Shown here in pieces: positions 36,301 to 48,700 of a DNA stretch of 64,000 bases; position 1 is the first letter of the stretch; each line of letters starts with the position of its first letter. A program made the position numbers and the translations under genes. This DNA is from Avena insularis. Lineage: Eukaryota; Streptophyta; Magnoliopsida; Poales; Poaceae. The notes beneath the pieces were generated by a model. The model made no database searches and was not told the DNA's origin. It saw nothing but the letters and a program-made list of their open reading frames with translations. The stretch covers positions 114,450,685 through 114,514,684 of the forward strand of contig CM042694.1 of assembly GCA_023614405.1 (NCBI GenBank), written 5' to 3'.

Positions 36301-37713
36301 TAGGCATATGCAAGAGTCTAATTATTCATTATACAGATTAGTCTTCAAAGCAGGCTAATAAAAATGTAGAATAAAAGTATTACCCATATAGATTAGATAT
36401 TTTAACAAGAAAGAGAATTTCCAAATAATTAGGGTGGATACTTGATCAAAATGCATAGTAAACCCATGTGCCATACATGGTAAGCAACCCCAGTACTTCA
36501 AAAACAAAATCAAGCATAATACATTGGCCATGTATGATAAGGAATATAACTTTGTAATGTTGTGTATTATTCCAACCATATGATTATTAATTAAATGCAC
36601 ATATACATATACCACTGTTATAGGTATTGTTCATGACATCGAGAGAAGGAACACCAACAATGGAGAAACAAACAACGTCGAGAAGAGCAGATTTATATGG
36701 GGCCCATCCACAAAAAACGACATCCACAGATTTATATGGGGCCCATCCACAAAAAATGACATCCACAGATTTATATGGGGCCCATCCGCTGGGGATGGAG
36801 ACCAGAAAGGCAACCAAAAGGGTGCTTCGCTAGGAGAAATTGGTGAGGAGTGAAACACAACCTCTTTAACCATTCCATTTCTATATTGTATCGAACTTTT
36901 CTAGTTGATAAAATACATAATTTTGTTACTAGTTGTCTAAGTTTTCATAAAATCTTGTAACTGTATACTAACTATTTAGCAGGAGATTCCCACATTGGAG
37001 GAAGCAACCAAAAACATGGTACCATGTCAAACATCGTGTTCTTAGAAGAAGCCCTCAAACCAGGATCCACTATCAACTATTACATCCTACCATCATCGAC
37101 CTCCGGAGCTCCTTTGTTGCGACGTGATGTCGCTGACTCTATCCCTATGTCCACAAGGAACTTCACCGACATACTGGCAATGTTCGCCCCCACGTCCAAT
37201 GGCATGGCCGCTGATATATGGTGGACACTAGAACTTTGCGAGCATACGCGCCCTATCAAGGGTGAGACAAAGACGTGTGCCACCTCCGTGGAGTCAATGG
37301 TGGAGTTTTCTGCATCCGTGCTTCAGGTTAGCACCTACAACCTTCGGGCATTCTCCTCACCGGACGTGCCCGCAGAGGGCATCATGTCAGGGAGGGGGTA
37401 CAAAGTAACGGCTACAAGGAGGGTCACCGAGGCAGGGAACACCATTACTTGCCATGGCGAGAGATTCCCGTTTGCTATGTTCATGTGCCACGCCGTGAAT
37501 CCCACCAGAGTGTACTCAGTGATGCTGGAGCGGGAGGATATTGGCGCTGGCGGTGTGGGGCAAAGGATGGAGGCGCTCGCTGTGTGCCACTTGGACACGT
37601 CGAGCTTCGACCCAGCTAAGATGCCGGTGCACGTCAAGCCTGGGGATGCTCCACTCTGCCACTTCATGTCTAGAGACAACATTCTCTGGGCGCCTGCCCG
37701 TGCTCGTGCTTGA
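33396..37713 (+). CDS. BURP-domain protein with Trp-containing tandem repeats
   Basis: Four exons in phase: 33396-33446, 34165-34318, 36624-36842 and 36983-37713, giving 384 residues. Exon 1 encodes a secretion signal ([17 protein letters not shown]). Exon 2 has the conserved BURP N-terminal segment [20 protein letters not shown]. Exon 3 carries two full copies of [13 protein letters not shown] and a third partial copy (residues 91 to about 124). Exon 4 is the BURP domain (about 155-384): [34 protein letters not shown], then four Cys-His pairs ([37 protein letters not shown]). Spacings are 10, 31 and 22; the middle one is longer than usual. BURP proteins are secreted; some bind copper and cyclise peptides fused to them. 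RAFTIN-type members act in anther tapetum. No lesion is visible. Confidence 0.88.
36037..36154. mobile_element. Stowaway MITE in BURP intron 2
   Basis: ctccctctatctcaaaatac at the left pairs with cttattttgggag at the right, with TA on both sides (36035-36036, 36155-36156). The internal tagactaaaacttgtctaga also forms a stem. Confidence 0.85.
36689..36787 (+). repeat. 39-bp in-frame tandem repeat, 2.5 copies
   Basis: Units at 36689-36727 and 36728-36766 differ by one base. A third copy begins at 36767 and diverges after the first 21 bases. Each unit encodes [13 protein letters not shown]. Confidence 0.95.
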
Positions 37714-38019
37714 CACAATACTCATGTAGCTGCAAAAGTTAAAATAGTGTGTATCTCTAAGGCGTATGCATGTGTGTCCACTATTCATGCAGCATGCCTC
37801 ATGTGTTTGTTTGTGTTCGTGCCTACATGTATGTGGTCTTGATTATTTATGTGTAGTATTATGTGTAAACACTATTTTCAAAGAAACTATGGTTAAATTA
37901 AGAAAGAAAAATGAATACCGAGACAATTAATGTCATGTGAATTGTTTGGTGGAAAACTGATGTAAACTAAAGATAGTTTCAAGTCTGAAGTGTTTAATTC
38001 ACCACATTAGTTCATATGC
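37714..38019. other. 3' flank of the BURP gene
   Basis: No gene. Near 37868-37900 the words acactattttcaaagaaac resemble 14184-14205 next to the F-box fragment, another trace of the shared duplicated unit. Confidence 0.4.
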
Positions 38020-39059
38020 ATGGTTTGGTGGCAACAGGATGTGAACTTCATCCACAATAATCATGCACCAATAATCATTGCATCACCGCAGATTAAGTCA
38101 CTCTTTTATTCTCATATATCTAACACAAATTAATTGTCTCTCTTATGCAAGCCAATTAATTTTCCACATTTATTCCGAGCTCCTCTCACGCCCTAAGTAT
38201 GTGCTGCTCTCTTTTCACTACTTTGTCCACCAATCTAGTTGCACTATTACAGCCATGAGATTCGGGGGAGGGGCGTTAGCAGGTTCCATTAGTTCGCGTC
38301 CAAAGATCACCCTTATTTCTTAGGGTCGTCCATGTCCCCTGTCTGGCAATCTTCTTAGCACTGATCGAACCGGGGCGTCTCTGCAGATCCTTAAGCAAAG
38401 GTAGCAGGTGAAGAGGAGCTCATCCATTCTCCAGCATCAGAGGGGTCTGAAGCAGCTGATTATCTTTATTTTAGGCCTTGCGGAACTGCTGCTCTAACAT
38501 CATAAGGATGCATGGTAGGAGTACAATGGAATGGAAGACACAAAATCAGACCATGAAAGCAAGGGATGAACACCAGAAAAGAAGAACGAACAGTCCGGTA
38601 GAGATTTTCTTACCAGTCAAAGGGTTCGAGGCCATGCTTCTACCGCAGTTTGGAGATGATTTCAAAAGGATTTTCACTTCAGCAAAACCCATGTATTAAA
38701 TGTTGCCACACATAACCAGTTACGACGTAAACTCGTAATTGATTTTGTTATCTTATCAACGCTGGAGCTTCACATGCGCAAGCAGTTAGCAACTGCCTTT
38801 CGAGACCATCTTGGAGTGTTACGTGCATTTGTTTTGAAACTTTTGGAGGGTCAGGTGTATGGTTTCATAGTTGAGGGTCAAATGAGAGCCAAGCCCATAC
38901 ATGAGAGATTTATGTGAACTTCTTTATTTTATTTAACTAGATGGGCACTTTGCAGTTTATTTTGTGGACATGCAAATAACTAGATGGGCACTTTGCAGTG
39001 TGGACATGCAAATAATTAGATGGGCCGGTTGGACCAGACAAACCCCCGCCAGCATTTAT

Positions 39060-39227
39060 CTACCGGTTGCCAGTATTGCATTGCCTACGTGGCTCTAGCA
39101 CCTTGAATTCAACGGCCGAGGGAACTCTCACAGCGATGTACCTACCTGCAGCCTCCACAGCTCCTTCAGCATCTTTGAGGTCTCGCTCGCTCATCCTACA
39201 GCATTTACTCCACTCTCTTAAGGTTGA
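39060..39227 (-). pseudogene. F-box gene exon 5 fragment
   Basis: The minus strand encodes LREWSKCCRMSERDLKDAEG and on through VPSAVEFKVLEPRRQC, almost identical to the end of F-box exon 5 at 26770-26937. Upstream exons are missing because the copy is broken at 39227. Confidence 0.85.
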
Positions 39228-39517
39228 TAATTTTTCGATTTCCAACAAGAGCCCTCCTGAGTCCTGACCCACCCGATGCCGCATAAAACAACCACGACTT
39301 GTAGGTGCGTCTGTCGGACAAACGATCGCCGTCGATCAGCCTGTGTCCCTTAAGCCCATTCGTGTTGAACCCGATCATCATCTGCACGAGGTCGACCCAT
39401 CATCCTAGATGACAAGAACTATGTGTAGGTTGGTTTAGTTTTAAGTTAAATTTATTAATGCATATCCAGTTTGCCACTCTATTTGTATAATTACCATTTA
39501 AACTCAGCATATTTTTA

Positions 39518-39617
39518 CTCTCTCCGTCCTAAATTTGTCTAAATATGGATGTACCTAAGTGACTAGGTACATCCATATTTAGACAAATCTTTGATATCTT
39601 TTTTAGGACCGAAGGAG
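39518..39617. mobile_element. Stowaway MITE (100 bp)
   Basis: ctctctccgtcctaaatttg pairs with its inverse near ttttttaggaccgaaggag. TA flanks at 39516-39517 and 39618-39619. The core is a near-perfect palindrome around ctaagtgactag. Confidence 0.85.
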
Positions 39618-39716
39618 TATGATTTATTCAAATTTTAAATTCCCAAAGAACCCAAGGACGGAATTTGGGGAGGGTCCTTGGAGATGCTCTTAGGCTTTTT
39701 GGCAAGTTAATTGGTA

Positions 39717-39887
39717 CTCTCTCCGTCTCAATTTAAAAGGCACATTTAGCAAATCTCGAGGCTCTAGACTTCCTTTGACTGGGGCTATTTTGGCTCCCAC
39801 TAATCTTTTGACTAGCTCTTCCTCTGAAATTAAATGCTTACGTACATGATTTTCAAATGTGTGCCCTTTTAACTTGCACGGAGGGAG
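39717..39887. mobile_element. Stowaway MITE (171 bp)
   Basis: ctctctccgtctcaatttaaaa at the left and cccttttaacttgcacggag at the right are inverted. TA flanks at 39715-39716 and 39888-39889. Confidence 0.8.
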
Positions 39888-40312
39888 TACATGTAATTCA
39901 AGGTGGTACCGAGCATGGTTGTTAGTATTCCGACACGTATCGTAGTACCTTCCGATTTTACGATACTACCGCTGCCAATAGATACTTATCATGATAGTAT
40001 CTCCAGTAATATCTTACTCGTATCGTGGTATCTTTATATCCTGATAGAAAGTCAATACCATACAATTTTTCTACGTTTATGCTAAGGAATACGGCAAGTT
40101 GAAGATTAAAAGTTGTGTAGGAGTCACAAAGTGAACTAAGCATTTAAATAACAATCCTTTCATTTTATATAGATGAGGAGTTTGTACGAGTGAAATGAAG
40201 TTGACTAGCCATTTTGTGTGCTCGCTTTGAAGTATATGGCCCACACTTTTGTTCCACGGGTTCGTAATTCATTTTGCGCATTGGACGTCCTTCTATATTC
40301 ACTACGTTAATA

Positions 40313-40457
40313 CTCCCTCCGACCCATATTACTTGACTCAAATTTGTCTAGATTTAGATGTATCTAGACATGTTTTAATAATAGATACATCCGAATCTAG
40401 AAAAATCCAAGTCAACTAATAGATACATCCGAATCAAGTAATATGGGTCGGAGGGAG
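40313..40457. mobile_element. Stowaway MITE (145 bp)
   Basis: ctccctccgacccatattac and gtaatatgggtcggagggag are perfect inverted ends. TA on both sides (40311-40312, 40458-40459). Confidence 0.92.
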
Positions 40458-40459
40458 TA

Positions 40460-41239
40460 TAACATTTACATGATCAATATCTATGAAAGACATGGAATAT
40501 TGTCAAAATTCAAATTAATAATTAAATTTAAATGCATGAGATATATTTTTGAATATATACATATTTTTTATTTTAAATAAAAATCTCATAGTATCGATAC
40601 TACGATACGATTCTACCATACACATGGTCTTGGTTAATCAATGCAGCTCATATGATTTGCAACACCAAATATAAATGTGCGGCATGAAAAATTGGCATCG
40701 CTGACGAAGACAATTGCTGATGTGGCGCCTAATGATTTACAAGACCAGCAGGGCGTTCTTCTGGAACCCAACAGACGATCTTCATGGCTGACGAATTATT
40801 TTTCGTATCATGTCATTATCAAACAACGGTTAAAATCTGCCGAGACTTCCTACTTCATTTCTAATTGGCACTGGGCTTGGAATCATTAACTCGAACACTG
40901 CAGCCAAAATGACTGAAGTAGTAACAGTTAAAAGGAGTCAAAGGATGCAAGGAGACAAAGAAAAACAAGAATATACATTAAACGTCCGTGCCTTTAGGAA
41001 CTTTTGGGTTGCCCCTGACAATTATTCTAGGTATTTTGGCTTTCCATTGTATAGGAATTGCAGCAGTCAGTCCTGCAAAGCCAAAATATACATTAGCATG
41101 AAGCCACCTGAAGTACCACCAAACATTACATTCACATGGAGGACGCAATCATAGAAGCGGAGTAAAATATTCACTGAAATAATGATCAGTTTATGTTTAC
41201 CTTGAGTAGACTACTTCATATGTTTGTATGTTCATTTGG
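40460..41239. other. 3' flank of the NAD synthetase gene
   Basis: Should include the 3' untranslated region of the minus-strand gene. A plus-strand 70-residue frame at 40677-40889 looks protein-like in places but has no partner exon that I can see. Confidence 0.4.
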
Positions 41240-44200
41240 TTACAACCCAGCGCTGGGATTGGCAGATCCCGCAGCCACAACTCCCATTCCACTTCCCGGG
41301 GCAGATCTAACAGCTCTGTGTTCTCTTGATTGCACATCTGTAGAATCTTCCCATTTGCCATCTTTGTCAATATCTTGCACAAGTTGATCGATCTTCCGAA
41401 ACTGGAATGGCCATGCTGTGTTGTACAGAAATTGCCGAAGATCAAACCTGTTATCCTCCGGTGAATAGCTCTGCAAAAATAGTCCAATGTTATAGCAGTA
41501 GCAGAAGGCAGGTCTTCTGCTTACAAACTGAGACAAGTACCTCGGCATGATATGATGGCGTCAAGACAGTCATCTTATGCCGGTTTATGGCATAGTATTT
41601 ATAGAAGTGCTTCACTTTTTCAGCCACTTCCGAGGGGGATAGTCTCCCACACCACCTGTGGCAGAGGTTCTGTAGCAATATATATTAGCATTTTACACAG
41701 ATATACTTATTTGAATTCATGACAATAAATTAAATAATTCAACTGTCATTTAAATACCAATTTGTTTTTTCCTGTATCTTATCCAGATTTTCAGCAAAAA
41801 CATTACAATAATAAGACCCAAAAAAACAGTACTAAACACAAGTACACAACTGAAGTATGTACCTCATCAACCAGCTAACATCACATCAGCTGTAGTACCT
41901 GGCGTGGGGAAACCCAAGTGTACCGACAGAATATAGTGCGAGAGCTTTTGGCGCTCACACTCTTATGGTGCTCTCTTGGTATTCCCAAGTCCAAAATACA
42001 CCCCATAAAATTAAAAAAGGCTCACACAAAACCACCACATAGAGACGATATCAGATCTCCCACTGTATTTCACAGATTGAACTTTTGATGCTTGTTGATA
42101 AGTTTTATTATTCAAGTACCAAGATGAGTTTCGTGGAAGTGTTAGTTTTTTAACTTCACAAATCCACTACTAACCCCACAAGCGAGGAAAGAGGTGAAAA
42201 ACATGCAGGGGAGCAAAACGTTGAACTATTTATAGCCACCCCCTTTAAGAATTACTTACTTTAATGAAAGAAAAACTATAGTGCAATCAATGAAAAACCT
42301 AAAAAAAAGGAAACCCCCAAAAGGGAACTGCTTAACAAAGCAAACATAATCTATGGAACTACAAAACTGTGAGCTTTCTGAAATCAAAACTTCCTTTTGT
42401 TAAATATATAACTACTACCTACGTTCCACAAAACAAGGTGTATAAATTTTTTGAAAAGTCAAACGGTGTCAAGTTTGACCAAGTTTATACAAAAACCAGT
42501 CAATTATTATAGTATTATGTAGATACAATATGAAAATATATTTCATAATATATCTAATAAAACGGATTTGACGTAGTAAATGTTAATACTTTTTTCAATA
42601 ATCTTGGTCAAACTTGACACTGTTTGACTTGTTAGAAAATTTATACGCCTTATATTACAGAATGGAGATAGTAAAGCTCAACATCATACAGATTTCTAGT
42701 ATGCTGCAAAAGGAATTTTAAGTAAAGAAACAACACAATCAACTCAAACTGGAGACCAACCTGGAACATTGAAACAGGACCACATCGGAATATTTTCCTT
42801 AATCTCCCATATATTGATAACTCCTCATACGTCATCCCCATGTCCACTTCATCCAACTAATTAAACAGAGATAAGATTAAACAAGAATACTCAAGTACAG
42901 ATAAATAGTTTGTTATTCTGGTTGATAGCCAGCTAAGACAATTTTATGCACAAGTATAACTGAAACTTGAACGAATAATATACTAATGAGATGTTTTGAG
43001 TTTGAAGGCAATGTAACAATTGAAGTAACGTTCTTCCCCAGCAAAACCTAAGACAGAGCAGGAGAATAATGCAGGCGCACAATTTACATATTTGTTAAGC
43101 TATGATGCATATAAAGTACCATTCAACGAAAAAATGAAGCAGAGTTAAATAATAATGGGAACTCCCAGTTCCATTCAACAAACTGAAACGGACAAGTTTT
43201 GGAACTCTGTTGAGTTTAAACTGGAAACTGGAGATCAAATATTCTGGAAATTTAGTTACCTGGTTATAATCTGTGCGGATTGGCTCAAGCTCTGCAGTAG
43301 GAGGTGCAGCTTCAACCTCAGCCAAGGATGAATATTGAAGATGAATTGCCGCCCATCGTAGGAAAGCCCTAAGGTCTTGCTTACTTACACTTCCGATGGG
43401 GTTTATATCAGCTGAACTGCAGTCATACTTTGCAAAAGAAGCAATAGAGTATTAAGCAAGAGTTCAACAAATGCTGATTTGGAATGAACGATTGATGAAG
43501 GAAATTGTATACTTGGTTCCCTTTGGTCTCTAAGCTGCTTAAATTCACCTATATTCCCAACATAGGCCAAACCCTCGTATCTACAAGGAAAGAGATATGT
43601 GTTAAACTTACCTTTGTCAAGTAACCACGCAATCCTTCATCGACATTTGAGCTTCCCAGAACAAGATAGAACCCAGACTTGTTATGAACCCATGGCATCA
43701 GAGAAGCCATCATAAAGGCAAGCACCATCCTGACTCGAGCTTGAATATTTTGTAATCCCAGATTCTCAGTATGTGATCCCCCGTCAACCTGAATTATATT
43801 AGCATAAATAGTGATCATCAGAATTTACCTCAGCTGCTTCCAGCTTGTCATGGAACAAAATGCAGGCCTGCCACTGTTCCAGGTTACTTTTCCTGATTTT
43901 GGATAACTTTTGCTTGTTACCGGTATCAAAATTAAGACGATTGGTTACTCAAATGAAAATCGGATTTCCCAATTCTATGTCATGTGATAATTATGATTCT
44001 CCATTTTAGTATACAGTAAAATAGGAGCAGCAGTGCAAATAAATTAAGTGAAAGGAGAACGAATAAAACTTCACGGTTTGTTTCAGTTTATGTCTAACAA
44101 AGATCAGACTTATCGAGTACTTAAGTTTGGATAATTTGTGTTTCACAAATATTGCCTCAAACCAATTGAAAATCATGAATGTCCACCATAAGAGATATAT

Positions 44201-45738
44201 GACAAAACCTTCAGTTCGACATTCTTTCTTAGCCATACAAATATGTTATGAAATGGGGATATGAAGTTGAGTATATGTTCCCCGAGTGCACTTAAGCTAG
44301 TACTTCTTCAGTAAATTAGAGTGCCATAGTACAAAACTACCTTGTAAAGTGGTCGCTTCCCAGTAAACCTTTCAAACAAAGAAAGAAATGCAGACACTAC
44401 ACTGTCAATAGGTACATCAAAGTGGAATGAACCAATCTCTTCAGCTAGCCTTTTGGCACGTGATTTGGTATCTTCCGAACTGTGGAGAAAATACATTATG
44501 AACAAGACAAAACAATAAATATACTATATGCAATGCATATGAAGGAAACGAAAAGACAGTAAAGCTATAAATTAAAGAACAATCGATCAGCAGCTTATAT
44601 GGAACAAGTCTAACTCCTTGTGAATTTATGAACTCTGGTAGCTAGATTCAGTAGTAAACAATATTGCTCTGGTTTCAGTTCATGAGAGCACTCCCCAATA
44701 ATCGATCAATGCCACCTTCATTAATAACATTGTCCAACAAATGTTGGAAATGCTAGTTTCAGTTCCATGAGATGCAATACAAACGATATAAACTGAAAAG
44801 GGTTTGAAAGAAAATAAAGTTGCATATCACCATTAAAGATTTAATCCATTGCGTATAAGAATATCACGAGGCCTGTCAAATGGGAAGAGGGATGCTAGAA
44901 AACGGTATACATAAGGAAATTGATTTCTTATTAAATCTTACCTGTTTTCGGTTCCCATGTAAACGGTGTAAAACAAACGTTTTGCAAGTTCCCTGCTGTC
45001 TGTGGGGAACTCCCCATCTTTATACTGACCAATCCGCATAGCATCTGCCTTAACCTGCTCGTCTCCTTTCTCTATATCTGCATGTCATGCATATTAAATA
45101 ATCATTAGTGTCACAAATGGGTACTCCCTCTGTTCAAAAGTACAAGACAAACTTTAACTGCCAAAGTAAAAGCTTTGGCGCACAATTGATCCAATGATAA
45201 CAATATGTAGGTTATCTGACACAAAGTTGGTACTGTTGGAATTGTATTCAAAAGCACTTTTTATGGTTGTGATTTGAACTTATTAAGGAGATTTTGCACA
45301 ATACAGTTACTACTATTTCTGAAAAAGGAGTATTATCATAATGAAACCTACTATTACAAAAATGAATTTCAAAAAAAAAATGAATTTCATGAAAGAACAA
45401 GTGTCACCATAGATGATGATCCTCTGATAAGAAAAGGTGTAGTTGTGGAAATGACTACAAATGAAAAGCGCATATCAAATTGCAAAGAACTAAAAATACT
45501 TCATTTAAGAATATCCAGAGAGGATCTGTGCTGACAGTTGCAGGCATCACAGAGAATTAGGCCATCTGCATGGGCTCAAGGTATTAGGGACATCACTGAT
45601 TCACTGTGCACCATAGCTTTGTCCCAAGGTCATACAGCCTAGCCTTAGAAGATTGTTACAATGATGCGATTTTTCACCAACTAATAGCGCAACTCAATGT
45701 GCACCCAAAATGTTATCAAAAGGTAGACATAGCAAAAG

Positions 45739-45777
<39 letters not shown>

Positions 45778-48700
45778 CAGATACAAGGATCTTATTGCTA
45801 AGAGAATTATCATAACCTGAAGTAAGCACTAAACATTTCTCAAGCAGATGGATGTCGACTCAACTTGCATGGCTTACAAATGTAATCTACAAACTTCACT
45901 TCCAACTGGTTTCCCAGATTTGCTCCTGAGTAGCACTAAGCAGGTTTCTCAAGTTGGTCCAACAAACAATACGCCGATCTCTTTCTTGTTAACATATGAG
46001 TTACACCATGCCAATGTGATGCTTGACCCTAACAGCCAGTTCTGGCCTAACTAATCTAAGAACTCAGGTTACAGCAGATTAAGTGCTTGACAGAATAAGC
46101 GGTGCATTAAATACTACTGGCACGATGTTGATTGTAACTTTTACGATGAGGACACCTTTCAAACATGGTTGTTATTTGCCTATTTGTTTAGCTTATTAAA
46201 TTTTGGTATCATGCTTAAATAAGAATCAGAGGAGAAATTCTGAAATGATGTACTCCGACAAATCTGGTGTCGTGTTAACGTGTATAATCAAACAGTTATC
46301 TGGATGGACCTGTCCACATCCTCAGTCGCCTAATCTGACTATTAAATCTTTACCAAATTCGAGGTGAAGATGGAAATGGATCATCTAACCTCGCCGTCCC
46401 AAGAAAAGGAAATTAATCAAGATGGTGTAGGCAACCCTACATATCAGAATACTGAATTCATCATATTCCCAATTTCCATCAAGCCTAAAGTTAGTGTGCT
46501 TGTGATCAGTGGTAATGCATCGACAAAATGTAACAGTGTACATATTACAAGATTTACTTGTTCGTACTTCTTTTCTGAGGACCACATATGTTTGCATTTC
46601 AATTTGTAGACAAATTATTAACTACTTTCCTGCAAACTACATCTCAAGAGGCATTTCATATTTTCATAAAATATTGTGCTATTAAAGTAGGTAATGAAGA
46701 AAGACTATTTGACCTGACCTTTTATGACAAGCTGGCACATGCAGCCAACAATTGCAGCAACAGATGAACTATCCGCACCACCAGAAAGTGGAAGCAAAAA
46801 TCCCGACGCTCGACTTCTGCGAAGATAGTCCCATAGCCAACAACTAGGTCCAAATGCAATTTCCTCTTCAGGACAGTGATACATAATCTTCAGAGGTGAT
46901 AGGAAAAGGTTAGTCGAACTTCGCTTCTGCACAGTATACTATGTAGCTCCAAACTCCAACGAAATAAAGGGGGGAAATATCAGCCAAAGGAGTATTTGGA
47001 TCATGGGATATGAGAAAATTAGTGATTTCATGTTATATTCTCGCAGGCAAACATTATGACAGCATCAACTCAACTGTCAGTTTGACAGCAATAGCAATCA
47101 ATTTTTGCATAGAGCAATTTTCAGGACTACCCAAGTTGGTCCACCTTTTGAGTTTTTCTAAGAACTACAATGAAGAACAAACGTAGCTAAGAACTAAGTA
47201 AATCAAAAGAAGTTCACTGGGCACTGACGTTGCCTGCTGACCCATATCTTTAACCAGTTCAGGAATTAGTCGTTAGACTCAACTGTGAAAATAAAGAGGC
47301 AGCTTAATTACTAAGTACCCCTTGCTACAGTGCTTAGGATCTAATGATGCATTAGCCGTCTAGTCCCACGACTTGAAAGCTTAGTCAATTTTTAGACTCC
47401 TACACTAACAACATGTGATGTATAATGTTGCCAAGCCCTATACCTGATCATTGAAAGACTGCTTATTCCAAACATAAGATTATAAAACAATAGCATCTCT
47501 TGTTAGAAAGAACAGCCATAAAATATTCTATACATCAGTATATCAGAAATATATATAATCTACTAACAGAAACTAACCTCGATTGGATCCGTCGGAATCA
47601 TTCCATTACGAAATGTTTGGCAAAGCTTATATTGCACCTTAACACAAGGAACTTTTGTTACATGACTTGCTTGCTCCCTAAAACTAGAAACACATGCTCG
47701 ATAACTCGACACCTGGTTGCACAAAATATGCTTGGTTATGCCAAAAATACAATCCATATAATTACATTAAAGATAAAACAACATCTACAAGAACTAGTAA
47801 TTTACAGTCTAAATAGCAGAACCAAAACTTATGACCTTGAGGAACAGTAAGAATTTTATTAAAGAATAGCACAAGAATAAGATTAACCATGGAGTGGAGG
47901 TATCTGTAACGACTGGACAAAATATCATACCCATAATGATGCAATAACTGTTACTCCCTCAGGTACAGGGAAAAGTGGCGTTTTGTACATGTCGTAAGTC
48001 CAACTTTGAAAACTTTTGACTACTGATATTGTTTTAAATATTTAGATTTCGAACTTGAAAATCATATGCATAGAGTTTTCTAGAAAAGTGCTTTACCCGG
48101 CCTGTTAATGTGAGGCCCATGTGGTCCAAGTTTAGTTGTGGTTGGATTATTACCGCATGGGGAGTTTAGATATAGTTGAACTAGCATATATATCCTTGTG
48201 TTCCAAAAGTAGCACCTCTAGGTTAACCCTTTTACACGAAGGATGGAAGTACAAGAGTGGTGCTATGTATACATGGGCCTGCCCGGGTGGGGTGGGCATC
48301 GAGTAAATTTGAGCCAGGGTGTTGCCCAGTAACAGCTACAGCTAAGATCCAAAGAAGCTAGAACTTACAGCATCCAGATCTATCAGAGCATCCAGCACTT
48401 CAACATCCTTCAATGAGAATTGTGATCCTTGGGCAACCACGTCCCCATTCACCGCAATGCAGCAGCAGCCATCTAGTGCGAACATCCAAATAATTTTGAA
48501 CACATGAATAAAATCAAACAGCTTCAATAAAGACAATTAATGAATGCTTAAAATCAACGGAGGACATAACTACTACTGGATCCATATCTGGGTATGCTAG
48601 GAATGATTACATCACTTATTAGGATATTTCCTAGCCGCGTACTTTCTTTACTGGCCTTCTATTGATAAATGATGCTCAAGGCTTTTGTGTAGTTTTGAAA

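Larger units (their letters stand above)
38020..39740. repeat. Internally deleted duplicate of the 25.9-31.1 kb block
   Basis: Blocks appear in the same order as in 25.9-31.1 kb: the ggtttggtggcaac block (25935), the caccagaaaag..attttcttacc block (26125), the F-box 3' flank (26530-26765), the end of F-box exon 5 (to about 26937), then a jump to sequence matching 30440-31115. The jump at about 39226 removes roughly 3.5 kb, including nearly the whole F-box gene. Confidence 0.7.

Noticed and set aside
36587..36873. Minus-strand frames repeating [13 protein letters not shown] or [13 protein letters not shown]
   Set aside because: They are antisense readings of the BURP exon 3 repeat; the plus frame is the one that splices in phase to the BURP domain.
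40677..40889. 70-residue frame with protein-like stretches downstream of NAD synthetase
   Set aside because: No family recognised, no splice partner found, and it lies in the probable 3' flank of another gene.
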